From Pseudomonas sp. ICMP 561 (GTDB taxonomy: Bacteria; Pseudomonadota; Gammaproteobacteria; Pseudomonadales; Pseudomonadaceae): DNA of 64,000 nt. Shown one piece after another: positions 1-16,511 of this stretch. A program made the translations under genes and the position numbers. Under the pieces are notes generated by a model. It did no database searches. It worked only from the letters and a program-made list of their open reading frames with translations, and had not been told where the DNA came from. Numbering within the stretch: the first letter of the stretch is position 1; each line of letters starts with the position of its first letter. The stretch spans positions 1-64,000 of the forward strand of contig NZ_LKBT01000007.1 in NCBI RefSeq assembly GCF_002699985.1, written 5' to 3'.

Positions 1-15
1 CCGGCAACCGAATTT

Positions 16-130
16 CTTGACGACCATAGAGCATTGGAACCACCTGATCCCATCCCGAACTCAGTAGTGAAACGATGTATCGCCGATGGTAGTGTGGGGT
101 TTCCCCATGTGAGAGTAGGTCATCGTCAAG
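16..130 (+). rRNA. rrf: 5S ribosomal RNA
   Basis: The segment has the Pseudomonas 5S rRNA sequence. The 5' end (TTGACGACC) and 3' end (GGTCATCGTCAA) pair to form helix I, and the conserved loop stretch GAACTCAG-AGTGAAAC is present. Length is about 115 nt, normal for the genus. It is the last gene of an rRNA operon whose 23S gene lies left of the window. The exact first base could shift by 1-2 nt. Confidence 0.95.
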
Positions 131-142
131 ATTAAATTCCAG

Positions 143-177
143 AACCCCTGATCGCTTACGCGTTCAGGGGTTTTGTT
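143..177 (+). terminator. Rho-independent terminator of the rRNA operon
   Basis: AACCCCTGA at 143-151 pairs with TCAGGGGTT at 164-172, followed by a T-rich tract (TTTTGTTTG). It lies 12 nt after the 5S rRNA and ends the rRNA transcript. Confidence 0.85.
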
Positions 178-202
178 TGTGCGCGAAGAAAAAGGATTAG
201 CC

Positions 203-225
203 GTAGGAGCGCGCTTGCCCGTGAC
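203..225. repeat. REP element, GTAGGAGCGCGCTTG type
   Basis: GTAGGAGCGCGCTTGCCCGTGAC follows the Pseudomonas REP pattern (GTAGGAGC, a short imperfect palindrome, then CGNGA-like end). It is a single, somewhat decayed unit in the 5S-birA spacer. Confidence 0.6.
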
Positions 226-265
226 GGACGACCACGCGTTGAACCTGGCACACCACTCGCTACCG

Positions 266-327
266 GGTAGGGCCGAATTCATTCGGGAAGGCTATATGTC
301 AGGCGATACATAAGCTGCGGATGTACC
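266..327. repeat. 62-bp direct repeat, copy 1 (REP with conserved tail)
   Basis: This 62-bp segment recurs at 374-435 with only a few differences. Its first part is REP-like: GTAGGGCCGAATTCATTCGGG with the internal palindrome CCGAATTCATTCGG. The following 35 bp (GGCTATATGTCAGGCGATAC and on) are also conserved, which is unusual for plain REP units. No gene is visible in it. The remaining spacer, 436-585, holds only a weak candidate birA promoter. Confidence 0.8.
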
Positions 328-333
328 GCCCCC

Positions 334-355
334 TCGCGAACAAGTTCGCTCCTAC
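334..355. repeat. REP element, inverted GTAGGAGCGAACTTGTTCGCGA type
   Basis: TCGCGAACAAGTTCGCTCCTAC is the reverse complement of the common Pseudomonas REP GTAGGAGCGAACTTGTTCGCGA. It sits between the two 62-bp repeats. The same unit occurs in direct orientation at 54812-54833. Confidence 0.85.
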
Positions 356-373
356 CGTCCATGCGCGAACCTC

Positions 374-435
374 GGTAGGACCGAATTCATTCGGGAAGGC
401 TATATGTCAGGCGATACACAAGCTGCGGATATACC
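374..435. repeat. 62-bp direct repeat, copy 2
   Basis: Second copy of the segment at 266-327, with a 108-bp period. Differences are few (GGGCC to GGACC, ATACATAAG to ATACACAAG, ATGTACC to ATATACC). The copies agree over the REP-like head and the tail, so the pair probably arose by local duplication. Confidence 0.8.
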
Positions 436-585
436 GGCTGATATGTTGCCCTTCCGGATAATCCGGTCTCCTGTCTCGCGCATCCTCCAGCAGCACGTTC
501 AGATCCAAAATTAACCACAAGCAGTTTCTATGCATCTTCGGTTTGCGTGGCTATGATGCGAGCCTTATTGAATGGCGACCTTTAA

Positions 586-1548
586 ATGCTGACGTTGTTA
601 AAGCTCCTCAAGGATGGGAAATTTCATTCAGGGCAGGCTCTGGGTGAGGCTCTCGGAGTTAGTCGTACTTCTGTGTGGAAGCAACTCCAGCAGTTGGAGT
701 CTGAGCTGGATATTGATGTTCACAAGGTTAAGGGGCGTGGCTACAGGCTCGAAAGCCCTATATCCCTTCTGGATGCTGGCGAAATATCTGCTGTCGCTGG
801 CAGGGCGAGTGCATGGCCTGTTGTCGTCTACGACTCAATAGGCTCGACCAATGCGGCGGCCGTAAAGCTGATTGCTGAGAATTCCCCGCCGCCCTTTGTG
901 GTTTTGGCAGAGCGCCAGACTGCTGGCCGAGGTCGTCGAGGGCGCAAGTGGGTCAGCCCCTTTGGTGAGAATATCTACTACAGCCTGGCGCTGCGCATTG
1001 ATGGTGGAATGCGTCAGTTAGAAGGATTGAGCTTGTTGATTGGTCTCGCGGTTTTGAAAACGTTACGCGATATGGGTGTCCAGGGCGCTGGTTTGAAATG
1101 GCCAAACGATGTCCTGGTAGGGCGTCGCAAGATTGCCGGAATACTGCTGGAGTTAGTGGGGGATCCTGCAGATGTCTGTCACGTGATTATTGGCATTGGC
1201 ATTAACGTGAATATGCGTGTCACGGAAGAGGTTGATCAGTTGTGGACCTCTTTGAGGTTGGAGGTCGGGTCCATGGCGAACCGTAATGAGCTCGCGGGTA
1301 AATTAACCTGCAATATCGAAGAGTATCTGTCGGTGCATCAGGCCTCGGGCTTTGAGGTATTCAGGTCTGAGTGGGAGGCAAATCATCTATGGCAAGGCTG
1401 TGCTGTGAGTTTGCTTGCGGGGAGCCAGGCAGTCGACGGCGTCGTCCTGGGCATCGATTCGCAGGGTGCGTTGCGATTGAAGGTTGGGAGTGACGAGAAA
1501 GTGTTCAGTGGTGGAGAGCTCAGCTTGAGGTTGCGTGATGATACTTGA
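586..1548 (+). CDS. birA: Biotin--[acetyl-CoA-carboxylase] ligase / biotin operon repressor BirA
   Basis: BirA activates biotin with ATP and attaches it to the biotin carrier protein of acetyl-CoA carboxylase; two-domain forms also repress biotin genes. The 320-aa protein has an N-terminal winged helix-turn-helix (about 1-55, with [13 protein letters not shown]), the biotinyl-AMP loop GRGRRGR at 114-120, the catalytic stretch KWPNDV at 171-176 and [10 protein letters not shown] at 180-189. The DNA-binding domain suggests it keeps repressor function. The ATG at 586 has no strong ribosome binding site. A TATGAT box at 552-557 could be its -10, but no good -35 is visible. The coaX start overlaps its end, so the two genes are probably translationally coupled. 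Confidence 0.96.
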   Translation: MLTLLKLLKDGKFHSGQALGEALGVSRTSVWKQLQQLESELDIDVHKVKGRGYRLESPISLLDAGEISAVAGRASAWPVVVYDSIGSTNAAAVKLIAENSPPPFVVLAERQTAGRGRRGRKWVSPFGENIYYSLALRIDGGMRQLEGLSLLIGLAVLKTLRDMGVQGAGLKWPNDVLVGRRKIAGILLELVGDPADVCHVIIGIGINVNMRVTEEVDQLWTSLRLEVGSMANRNELAGKLTCNIEEYLSVHQASGFEVFRSEWEANHLWQGCAVSLLAGSQAVDGVVLGIDSQGALRLKVGSDEKVFSGGELSLRLRDDT

Positions 1549-2287
1549 GCTGGATTGCGGGAATAGCTTCATAAAGTGGCGTGTTATTCGTCAGGATCTA
1601 CCTGTCGTGCTAGCGGGTGGTGTTGTCGACTCTGATGAGAGGCTCGTTGAGGCTATCGCTTCTACCCCCGGGTTGAGTATTCGGCATAGTCGTATGGTGA
1701 GTGTCCGTAGTGCGGAGGAGACGCAGAAGCTGACTCTCAGGATTGCGGAGTCATTTGGCCTTCAAACTCAGTGCGCGAGTTCGGCCAGGGTGCTTGCGGG
1801 TGTCAAGAATGGTTATGAGGCCTATGAGCGGTTGGGGCTTGATCGGTGGTTGGCGCTGGTAGGTGCCTACGCAACCGTAGGCAGGTCCTGTCTCGTGCTT
1901 GATTTGGGCACAGCGGTGACCTCGGACTTTGTCAATGCTCAGGGTGAGCACCTTGGGGGGTTTATCTGCCCAGGCATGCCGTTGATGCGCGGGCAGTTGC
2001 GAACTCATACTCGTCGTATTCGATATGACGATGCGGTGGCTGAAGAGGCGCACTCGAGCTTTGCTCCCGGGCGTTCGACTGCAGAGGCGGTAGAGCGAGG
2101 CTGCGCCCTTATGTTGAGAGGCTTTGCTGTGTCTCAACTGGAGCTTGCACATCAATACTGGGGGGATGACTTTGTTGTCTTTGTAACCGGGGGAGATGCA
2201 GAGTTGGTCACGGGGGTTACGCCCGGCGCGAGGCTTGTGCCTGACCTGGTGTTTGTCGGGCTTGCATTAGCCTGTCCTTTGCTCTGA
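1538..2287 (+). CDS. coaX: Type III pantothenate kinase CoaX
   Basis: CoaX phosphorylates pantothenate in the first step of coenzyme A synthesis. The type III enzyme belongs to the ASKHA superfamily and is unrelated to CoaA. Visible motifs are the N-terminal phosphate-binding [11 protein letters not shown], the central [24 protein letters not shown] and the C-terminal [10 protein letters not shown]. The 249-aa length is typical. ATG at 1538 is chosen because family members start M-I-L-E-L-D; a GTG three bases upstream is also in frame. It overlaps the end of birA by 11 nt. No coaA-like gene is seen in the window. Confidence 0.95.
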   Translation: MILELDCGNSFIKWRVIRQDLPVVLAGGVVDSDERLVEAIASTPGLSIRHSRMVSVRSAEETQKLTLRIAESFGLQTQCASSARVLAGVKNGYEAYERLGLDRWLALVGAYATVGRSCLVLDLGTAVTSDFVNAQGEHLGGFICPGMPLMRGQLRTHTRRIRYDDAVAEEAHSSFAPGRSTAEAVERGCALMLRGFAVSQLELAHQYWGDDFVVFVTGGDAELVTGVTPGARLVPDLVFVGLALACPLL

Positions 2288-2294
2288 GGTTTCT

Positions 2295-2732
2295 ATGCGG
2301 TGGTTATTTCTTTTGCTGCTGATGTTGAATGGCTTTTACTACGTGTGGCATCAGCAGGAAGCTCCGTTAAGGGCCAAAGAGATTTTGCCGTTATCCCTGC
2401 ATCGGGCTGAGCAGCAGAATATACATCTGCTAAGTGAGTCCGGAGTTGAGAGTGATCAAGTGTCAGATCGAGAGGCGCAAGACAAGTGCCTCTACCTTGG
2501 TGGCTTCTTGCGACAGGATGAGGCTCGTACGATTGAACAGAGGCTCATAAGCCTGGATGTTCAGACGCAATCTCACGTACAGCATCTTGGAGGTGTTAAT
2601 ACGTACTGGGTCAAAATAGATCCTGCCAGTCGCCGACTTGTGGGGGATAGTCTCCTGGAGGCGCTGTCAAAAGATTTCCCCGAGCTAAAAAGCAAAATTA
2701 TGTTGTGCGAAGGCATTGCAACCGGAGAGTAG
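2295..2732 (+). CDS. SPOR-domain membrane protein
   Basis: A 145-aa protein with an N-terminal membrane segment (residues 2-17, LFLLLLMLNGFYYV) and a periplasmic C-terminal half with the SPOR-like pattern (CLYLGGFLRQDEARTIEQRL, then THVQHLGG-YWVKI). SPOR domains bind denuded peptidoglycan, often at the division site, but the role of this protein is not known to me. It starts 7 nt after coaX and is likely in one operon with birA-coaX. The same position is held by a hypothetical gene in P. aeruginosa (PA4278, from memory). Confidence 0.8.
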   Translation: MRWLFLLLLMLNGFYYVWHQQEAPLRAKEILPLSLHRAEQQNIHLLSESGVESDQVSDREAQDKCLYLGGFLRQDEARTIEQRLISLDVQTQSHVQHLGGVNTYWVKIDPASRRLVGDSLLEALSKDFPELKSKIMLCEGIATGE

Positions 2733-2833
2733 TTTGCATAGAATGGCGCCCGCTTCGCAGTGCTTGATAATTTGTCAGGGAGTGCAAAGCGTTAGTCAAC
2801 GCATGTAACCTCAGGTTTTTACTGAGAAAAAGG

Positions 2834-2862
2834 TTGACAGAAGGGTAGCATGAGTTGAGAAT
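2834..2862 (+). promoter_or_regulatory. Sigma-70 promoter of the tRNA-Tyr-Gly-Thr operon
   Basis: TTGACA (perfect -35) at 2834-2839 and GAGAAT (4 of 6) at 2857-2862, spacing 17 bp. The predicted start lies just before tRNA-Tyr at 2876. Strong -35 boxes are usual for stable-RNA promoters. Confidence 0.7.
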
Positions 2863-2875
2863 GCTGCCTCGTTCA

Positions 2876-2960
2876 GGAGGGGTTCCCGAGCGGCCAAAGG
2901 GATCAGACTGTAAATCTGACGTCTACGACTTCGAAGGTTCGAATCCTTCTCCCTCCACCA
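2876..2960 (+). tRNA. tyrT: tRNA-Tyr (anticodon GTA)
   Basis: An 85-nt tRNA with the long variable arm of bacterial tRNA-Tyr. Acceptor GGAGGGG pairs with CCCCTCC-type 3' sequence, anticodon loop CTGTAAA, T-loop GGTTCGAATCC, encoded CCA. Confidence 0.97.
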
Positions 2961-2985
2961 TATTTCAGGCTGTGCAGCAAGTTAG

Positions 2986-3059
<74 letters not shown>

Positions 3060-3084
3060 GATTTGTTGTATGTCCAAAGAGTTT

Positions 3085-3160
3085 GCTCTTGTAGCTCAGT
3101 TGGTAGAGCACACCCTTGGTAAGGGTGAGGTCAGCGGTTCAAATCCGCTCAAGAGCTCCA
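3085..3160 (+). tRNA. thrT: tRNA-Thr (anticodon GGT)
   Basis: A 76-nt tRNA, GCTCTTG acceptor, anticodon loop TTGGTAA (GGT), T-arm GCGGTTCAAATCCGC, encoded CCA. It is the last tRNA before the hairpin terminator at 3165. Confidence 0.97.
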
Positions 3161-3164
3161 TTAT

Positions 3165-3197
3165 AAAGGCAGATATGCAAATATCTGCCTTTGTTTT
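3165..3197 (+). terminator. Terminator after tRNA-Thr
   Basis: AAAGGCAGATAT (3165-3176) pairs perfectly over 12 bp with ATATCTGCCTTT (3181-3192), loop GCAA, then GTTTT. It ends the Tyr-Gly-Thr transcript at the place where tufB follows tRNA-Thr in relatives with two tuf genes. Confidence 0.85.
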
Positions 3198-3287
3198 ACT
3201 GATCGGTTTGCTGTCATTTCAAGGCGATCAGTTGGCTGGTGTTCACTGCTTATCCCTGTTGGGTGTGAAGGCGAAGCCAAAAGGCTG

Positions 3288-3316
3288 TTGAAAAATTCTT
3301 GTTGGGCTGGCATATT
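3288..3316 (+). promoter_or_regulatory. Sigma-70 promoter of tRNA-Trp-secE-nusG
   Basis: TTGAAA (5 of 6) at 3288-3293 and CATATT (4 of 6) at 3311-3316, spacing 17 bp, 22 nt before tRNA-Trp. It would restart transcription after the terminator at 3165-3197. Confidence 0.6.
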
Positions 3317-3337
3317 AGTCGGCCTGATTTTGCTTTT

Positions 3338-3413
3338 AGGTCAGTAGCTCAATTGGCAGAGCGACGGTCTCCAAAACCGTAGGTTGGGGGTTCGATTCCC
3401 TCCTGACCTGCCA
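3338..3413 (+). tRNA. trpT: tRNA-Trp (anticodon CCA)
   Basis: A 76-nt tRNA: AGGTCAG acceptor, anticodon loop CTCCAAA (CCA), T-arm GGGGGTTCGATTCCCTC, ending CTGACCTGCCA. It lies 46 nt before secE, the usual proteobacterial arrangement. Confidence 0.97.
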
Positions 3414-3459
3414 GATTCACTAGATTGTATCTGGCTTTCTTTTCACAGGATTACCGTAG

Positions 3460-3828
3460 ATGACTCTCAAGGCTGAAGCCCAAGAATCTCGCTTCGATCT
3501 GCTCAAGTGGCTGGTTGTGGTCGCTCTGATAGTGGTTGGAGTTGTCGGTAATCAATACTACTCAGCTCAACCTATTTTGTATCGCGTCCTGGTCCTGCTT
3601 GTGCTGGCTGGGGTTGCTGCATTTGTTGGTTTGCAGACTGCTAGAGGCAAGGCTTTCTTTGTTTTGGCAAAGGAGGCTCGTGCTGAAATTCGCAAAGTCG
3701 TTTGGCCGACTCGCCAAGAAACCACTCAGACCACGTTGATTGTTGTGGCTGTTGTTCTGGTTATGGCGTTGCTGTTGTGGGGGCTTGATTCCCTGCTCGG
3801 TTGGCTTGTTTCCTTGATTGTTGGCTAA
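3460..3828 (+). CDS. secE: Preprotein translocase subunit SecE
   Basis: SecE clamps SecY in the SecYEG protein-export channel of the inner membrane. The 122-aa protein is the three-helix form: membrane segments at about 17-34, 40-60 and 90-118, with the conserved amphipathic region EARAEIRKVVWPTRQETTQT before the last helix. An AGGA lies 10 nt before the ATG. nusG begins 9 nt downstream. Confidence 0.97.
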   Translation: MTLKAEAQESRFDLLKWLVVVALIVVGVVGNQYYSAQPILYRVLVLLVLAGVAAFVGLQTARGKAFFVLAKEARAEIRKVVWPTRQETTQTTLIVVAVVLVMALLLWGLDSLLGWLVSLIVG

Positions 3829-3837
3829 GGGTGTCCC

Positions 3838-4371
3838 GTGGCTAAGCGTTGGTACGTAGTGCATGCTTATTCGGGTTACGAAAAGCATGTAATGCGCTCG
3901 TTGATCGAGCGTGTGAAGCTGGCTGGCATGGAAGATGGCTTCGGCGAAATTCTGGTTCCCACTGAAGAAGTGGTGGAGATGCGTAACGGCCAGAAGCGCA
4001 AAAGTGAGCGTAAATTCTTCCCAGGTTATGTGCTGGTCCAAATGGACATGAATGAAGGTACTTGGCACTTGGTCAAGGATACCCCTCGTGTCATGGGCTT
4101 CATTGGTGGTACGGCTGACAAGCCTGCTCCAATCACAGATAAAGAAGCTGACGCGATTCTTCGTCGCGTGGCTGATGGTAGCGACAAGCCTAAACCCAAG
4201 ACTCTGTTTGAGCCGGGTGAAGTCGTTCGCGTCACAGACGGTCCGTTCGCAGATTTCAATGGCACTGTCGAAGAAGTTAATTACGAGAAGAGCCGCATTC
4301 AAGTTGCAGTGCTCATTTTCGGTCGCTCTACTCCGGTGGAGCTGGAGTTCAGTCAGGTCGAAAAGGTCTAG
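3838..4371 (+). CDS. nusG: Transcription termination/antitermination factor NusG
   Basis: NusG binds RNA polymerase through its N-terminal domain and suppresses pausing. Its C-terminal KOW domain contacts Rho or ribosomal protein S10. The 177-aa protein shows the NGN domain start ([17 protein letters not shown]), the polymerase-contact region and the KOW segment [19 protein letters not shown] near residue 123. Translation starts at GTG 3838. It follows secE by 9 nt and is followed by a hairpin terminator, so trpT-secE-nusG forms one unit. Confidence 0.97.
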   Translation: MAKRWYVVHAYSGYEKHVMRSLIERVKLAGMEDGFGEILVPTEEVVEMRNGQKRKSERKFFPGYVLVQMDMNEGTWHLVKDTPRVMGFIGGTADKPAPITDKEADAILRRVADGSDKPKPKTLFEPGEVVRVTDGPFADFNGTVEEVNYEKSRIQVAVLIFGRSTPVELEFSQVEKV

Positions 4372-4388
4372 CTGAGCGAGAATCCCAT

Positions 4389-4417
4389 ACCCCGTAGCCG
4401 TAGGCTGTGGGGTTTTT
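4389..4417 (+). terminator. Hairpin terminator between nusG and rplK
   Basis: ACCCCGTAGCC pairs with GGCTGTGGGG around a short loop, followed by TTTTTT. It separates secE-nusG from the L11 operon. Read-through is possible, since the rplK promoter is not clear to me. Confidence 0.75.
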
Positions 4418-4489
4418 TCGTCACTGGGATAAACGTGCAAGTAACCGGGGAGCCTTTATTGGCGTTTGAACCCGTAATTGGAGTGCCTC

Positions 4490-4921
4490 ATGGCCAAGAA
4501 AATTACCGCTTACATCAAGCTGCAAGTGAAAGCTGCTCAAGCTAACCCAAGCCCGCCAGTTGGTCCGGCCCTGGGTCAGCACGGCGTGAACATCATGGAA
4601 TTCTGTAAGGCCTTCAACGCCCGTACTCAGGGTCTTGAGCCAGGTCTGCCGACTCCAGTGATCATCACTGTCTATAGCGACCGTAGCTTCACTTTCGAAA
4701 CAAAGAGCACCCCTGCTTCGGTTCTGCTGAAGAAAGCTGCTGGTCTGACTAGCGGTTCGGCACGTCCGAACACCGTTAAAGTTGGCACCGTGACTCGTGC
4801 ACAGCTGGAAGATATCGCTAAAGCAAAAAATGCGGATCTGACTGCTGCTGACATGGAAGCGGCCGTGCGTACCATCGCCGGTTCCGCTCGTAGCATGGGC
4901 CTTAACGTGGAGGGTGTGTAA
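4490..4921 (+). CDS. rplK: 50S ribosomal protein L11
   Basis: L11 binds the GTPase-associated region of 23S rRNA and supports factor binding and the stringent response. The 143-aa protein has the expected start [12 protein letters not shown], the Pro-rich [20 protein letters not shown] and the C-terminal RNA-binding end [14 protein letters not shown] 4490 with GGAG upstream is chosen over an in-frame TTG at 4478, giving the standard family length. The stop shares one base with the rplA start (TAATG). Confidence 0.98.
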   Translation: MAKKITAYIKLQVKAAQANPSPPVGPALGQHGVNIMEFCKAFNARTQGLEPGLPTPVIITVYSDRSFTFETKSTPASVLLKKAAGLTSGSARPNTVKVGTVTRAQLEDIAKAKNADLTAADMEAAVRTIAGSARSMGLNVEGV

Positions 4922-5616
4922 TGGCTAAGCTGACTAAGCGCCAAAAAGCTATCGCGGCTAAAATCGAGCCGGGCAAATCTTACAGCTTCACCGACGCAGC
5001 TACCCTGCTGGCCGAGCTGTCGACCGTCAAGTTCAGCGAGTCCGTGGACGTTGCTGTAAACCTCGGCGTAGACCCGCGTAAATCTGACCAGGTTGTTCGT
5101 AGCGCTACTGTGCTGCCGCACGGCACTGGCAAGACTGTTCGCGTTGCTGTGTTCACCCAGGGTCCTGCTGCAGAAGCCGCTCTGGCTGCTGGCGCTGATC
5201 GCGTTGGTATGGACGATCTGGCTGCCGAAATGAAAGGCGGCGACCTGAACTATGACGTCGTTATCGCTTCCCCGGACGCGATGCGTGTTGTTGGTCAGTT
5301 GGGTCAGATCCTCGGTCCTCGCGGCCTGATGCCTAACCCTAAAGTCGGCACTGTTACTCCTGACGTTGCTAACGCCGTCAAGAATGCCAAGGCTGGCCAG
5401 GTTCGTTATCGCACCGACAAAAACGGCATCATCCACACTTCAGTTGGCAAGGTCGGTTTCGACGCAGTCAAACTGAAAGAAAACGTTGAAGCTCTGATCG
5501 CTGATCTTAAGCGTATCAAACCAGCTTCTTCGAAAGGCATCTACGTTAAGCGCGTAACCTTGAGCACCACTATGGGCCCAGGCCTGGTGATAGACCAGGG
5601 TTCCCTGGACGCGTAA
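4921..5616 (+). CDS. rplA: 50S ribosomal protein L1
   Basis: L1 binds the mobile L1 stalk of 23S rRNA, helps release the E-site tRNA and is usually the translational repressor of the L11 operon. The 231-aa product has the typical ends ([10 protein letters not shown]... [11 protein letters not shown]) and the conserved [20 protein letters not shown]. It overlaps rplK by one base, consistent with coupled translation. I did not pin down an L1 target site in the leader before rplK. Confidence 0.98.
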   Translation: MAKLTKRQKAIAAKIEPGKSYSFTDAATLLAELSTVKFSESVDVAVNLGVDPRKSDQVVRSATVLPHGTGKTVRVAVFTQGPAAEAALAAGADRVGMDDLAAEMKGGDLNYDVVIASPDAMRVVGQLGQILGPRGLMPNPKVGTVTPDVANAVKNAKAGQVRYRTDKNGIIHTSVGKVGFDAVKLKENVEALIADLKRIKPASSKGIYVKRVTLSTTMGPGLVIDQGSLDA

Positions 5617-5811
5617 GACAAATTGGTGCGCTCGCCGCACCAATGAAAAAATTGGGGTCCCTGCCTGGCGGGGGCTATCCAAGACCGTAGGCGGCGCAAG
5701 TCTTAAAATACAAGCCTACGCAGATGGTGCTCCCGGTTCCTTACCGAATCAGACACCAAAACGACATTTGGCTCAGGTCAGATGAAACGGTAACAAGCAG
5801 GAGTTAAACCC
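5617..5811 (+). promoter_or_regulatory. Leader region of rplJL (probable L10(L12)4 autoregulatory leader)
   Basis: A 195-nt non-coding region between rplA and rplJ. ATTGGTGCG at 5626 on pairs with CGCACCAAT to form a 9-bp hairpin near the start. Further G/C-rich stretches and a conserved-looking AGGAG just before the GTG start follow. In many bacteria L10 binds such a leader to repress rplJL. The call rests on position and length; I did not verify the kink-turn motif. Confidence 0.5.
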
Positions 5812-6312
5812 GTGGCAATTAAACTCGAAGACAAGAAGGCCATCGTCGCTGAAGTCAACGAGGCTGCCAAAGTCGCTCTGTCTGCTGTCGTGGCTGATGC
5901 CCGTGGCGTGACAGTAGGCGCAATGACCGGACTCCGTAAAGAGGCTCGTGAAGCTGGCGTTTACGTACGTGTTGTACGTAACACCCTGCTCAAGCGCGCT
6001 GTTGAAGGTACTGATTTCAGTGTCCTCAACGATGCGTTCACCGGCCCGACCCTGATTGCGTTCTCCAACGAACATCCTGGCGCTGCTGCCCGTTTGTTCA
6101 AAGAGTTCGCCAAGGGTCAGGATAAGTTCGAGATCAAGGCAGCTGCGTTCGAGGGCAAGTTCCTCGCAGCTAATCAGATCGACGTACTGGCAACCTTGCC
6201 GACCCGTGACGAAGCAATTTCCCAGCTGATGAGCGTGATTCAAGGCGCTACCAGCAAGTTGGCTCGTACTCTGGCGGCTATTCGCGACCAAAAAGAAGCT
6301 ACCGCAGCCTAA
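5812..6312 (+). CDS. rplJ: 50S ribosomal protein L10
   Basis: L10 anchors L7/L12 dimers to the ribosome stalk. The 166-aa protein begins [15 protein letters not shown] at a GTG codon with GCAGGAG upstream and has the rRNA-binding motif [15 protein letters not shown]. The C-terminal helix (about 133-166) is the L7/L12 platform. It forms a pair with rplL 78 nt downstream. Confidence 0.98.
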   Translation: MAIKLEDKKAIVAEVNEAAKVALSAVVADARGVTVGAMTGLRKEAREAGVYVRVVRNTLLKRAVEGTDFSVLNDAFTGPTLIAFSNEHPGAAARLFKEFAKGQDKFEIKAAAFEGKFLAANQIDVLATLPTRDEAISQLMSVIQGATSKLARTLAAIRDQKEATAA

Positions 6313-6390
6313 GGCTCCGTACCTCCTTTCGCGTATTTTTGTTTATTTCGATGGTCGCGTAGGCCGTCCCCCAATTCAGGAATTAGATTC

Positions 6391-6756
6391 ATGTCTATCT
6401 CTCAAGACGATATCCTCAACGCAGTTGGCGAAATGTCCGTTCTGCAGGTTGTTGAGCTGATCAAAGCATTCGAAGAAAAGTTCGGTGTTACTGCCGCTGC
6501 TGCTTCTGCTGGTCCAGCTGCTGCTGCCGCTGTTGTTGAAGAGCAAACTGAATTCAACGTCATGCTGCTGGAAGCTGGCGAGAAGAAAGTTAACGTCATC
6601 AAGGCTGTACGTGAGCTGACCGGTCTGGGCTTGAAAGAAGCCAAGGCTGTAGTTGACGGCGCACCAGCTCTGGTTCTGGAAGCAGTTGCGAAAGACGCTG
6701 CTGACAAAGCCAAAGCTACGCTGGAAGAAGCAGGCGCTAAAGTCGAGCTGAAGTAA
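6391..6756 (+). CDS. rplL: 50S ribosomal protein L7/L12
   Basis: L7/L12 dimers recruit translation GTPases. The 121-aa protein has an N-terminal dimer/L10-binding domain (about 1-35), an Ala-rich flexible hinge (about 36-52) and the C-terminal domain with the conserved [21 protein letters not shown]7/L12 is made in excess over other ribosomal proteins, and the following attenuator fits separate control of rpoBC. Confidence 0.98.
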   Translation: MSISQDDILNAVGEMSVLQVVELIKAFEEKFGVTAAAASAGPAAAAAVVEEQTEFNVMLLEAGEKKVNVIKAVRELTGLGLKEAKAVVDGAPALVLEAVAKDAADKAKATLEEAGAKVELK

Positions 6757-6802
6757 GTATCGACTTTGAGTGTCCAGCCCAAGCGTTAAGCGAAAGGCTG
6801 AT

Positions 6803-6831
6803 GGCTGGTGGCTCTTGCCACCGGCCTTTTT
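6803..6831 (+). terminator. Attenuator hairpin between rplL and rpoB
   Basis: GGCTGGTGGC (6803-6812) pairs with GCCACCGGCC (6817-6826), loop TCTT, then TTTTT. It is a full intrinsic terminator shape inside the rplKAJL-rpoBC operon. No clear promoter is visible in 6832-6975, so it most likely acts as a partial terminator that lowers rpoBC expression. A second hairpin without T-run lies at 6921-6943. Confidence 0.7.
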
Positions 6832-6975
6832 CCGTTATAGATGACTGGCTCGGCCGGCATTCATAGCGTGTAAAACCACCGGTAATGGTGGCGCAAACCA
6901 AGGGGTTTGCACGATTTTCTGGCTGCTCCCGTCGGGAGGAGCCAAACAAGCAGGTGACCAAGCTGGGGAACGCTG

Positions 6976-11049
<4,074 letters not shown>

Positions 11050-11112
11050 CACGTGACGCGAATCGAGGGTGGGTCGGTATGACTGCCCTCTGCTCCGCCA
11101 GGAGGAAAGGCC

Positions 11113-15312
<4,200 letters not shown>

Positions 15313-15396
15313 AAAAGAGTAAGGCCTCGGCCTCCAGTCTCATCAAGTGGCAGGTAAATTCTGTCGCTTGACGAGAAAGGACGTCGGGGCTTTGTC

Positions 15397-15425
15397 TTGA
15401 CTGGGGACAGGATCCTCTTTAGACT
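15397..15425 (+). promoter_or_regulatory. Promoter of the str operon (rpsL-rpsG-fusA-tuf)
   Basis: TTGACT (5 of 6) at 15397-15402 and TAGACT (4 of 6) at 15420-15425, spacing 17 bp, in the 204-bp rpoC-rpsL gap. Predicted start is near 15432, giving an 85-nt leader with the hairpin at 15443-15462. Confidence 0.7.
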
Positions 15426-15442
15426 CTTGTACCCCTAAATTT

Positions 15443-15474
15443 GGCGGGACTCGCGTCCTGCCATTTTGCTTTTC
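15443..15474 (+). terminator. Leader hairpin upstream of rpsL (possible attenuator)
   Basis: GGCGGGAC (15443-15450) pairs with GTCCTGCC (15455-15462) with one G-U pair and loop TCGC, followed by ATTTTGCTTTT. It lies directly after the predicted str promoter start, so it could attenuate the operon as well as end rpoBC transcripts. Confidence 0.55.
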
Positions 15475-15516
15475 TTGCAAGACAATAGCGTCGCAAGACA
15501 ACAGTGGAGCTAGTAG

Positions 15517-15888
15517 ATGGCAACTATCAACCAGCTGGTACGTCAGCCGCGTAAGCGTATCGTCGAGAAATCCGACGTACCTGCGCTGCAGAACTGCCCG
15601 CAACGTCGTGGCGTATGCACTCGTGTGTATACCACCACGCCGAAAAAACCTAACTCGGCACTGCGTAAAGTATGCCGCGTGCGCCTGACCAACGGTTTCG
15701 AGGTTTCCTCGTACATCGGTGGTGAAGGTCACAACCTGCAAGAGCACAGCGTGGTACTGATTCGTGGCGGTCGTGTAAAAGACTTGCCAGGTGTTCGTTA
15801 TCACACCGTTCGCGGTTCTTTGGATACTTCCGGCGTTAAAGGTCGTAACCAGGGTCGTTCGAAGTACGGTACCAAGAAGCCTAAGTAG
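15517..15888 (+). CDS. rpsL: 30S ribosomal protein S12
   Basis: S12 lies at the decoding centre and affects accuracy and streptomycin binding. The 123-aa protein has the wild-type streptomycin regions [13 protein letters not shown] (Lys43) and [13 protein letters not shown] (Lys88), so it is predicted to be streptomycin-sensitive. GGAGC precedes the ATG by 7 nt. It is the first gene of the str operon; 122 nt separate it from rpsG. Confidence 0.98.
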   Translation: MATINQLVRQPRKRIVEKSDVPALQNCPQRRGVCTRVYTTTPKKPNSALRKVCRVRLTNGFEVSSYIGGEGHNLQEHSVVLIRGGRVKDLPGVRYHTVRGSLDTSGVKGRNQGRSKYGTKKPK

Positions 15889-15989
15889 TATTTGGCTTCC
15901 TGTGACAAATTGCAGATTTCTATTTTTCTGAGTCGATAAGAGTAAGGTCGGGCGCACTCCAGAGTGAGTGGTGGTCCCGAGCTACCTGA

Positions 15990-16481
<492 letters not shown>

Positions 16482-16511
16482 TTTCAGCGTCACTAATTTT
16501 GCGAGGGCTTT

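Noticed and set aside
3070..3291. Open frame of 73 codons across tRNA-Thr.
   Set aside because: It is the translation of the tRNA and the following terminator, with no coding evidence.
5617..5811. A separate strong promoter for rplJL in the rplA-rplJ gap.
   Set aside because: The best pair (TTGGGG near 5653 and CTATCC 17 bp later) matches poorly; the leader role is better supported.
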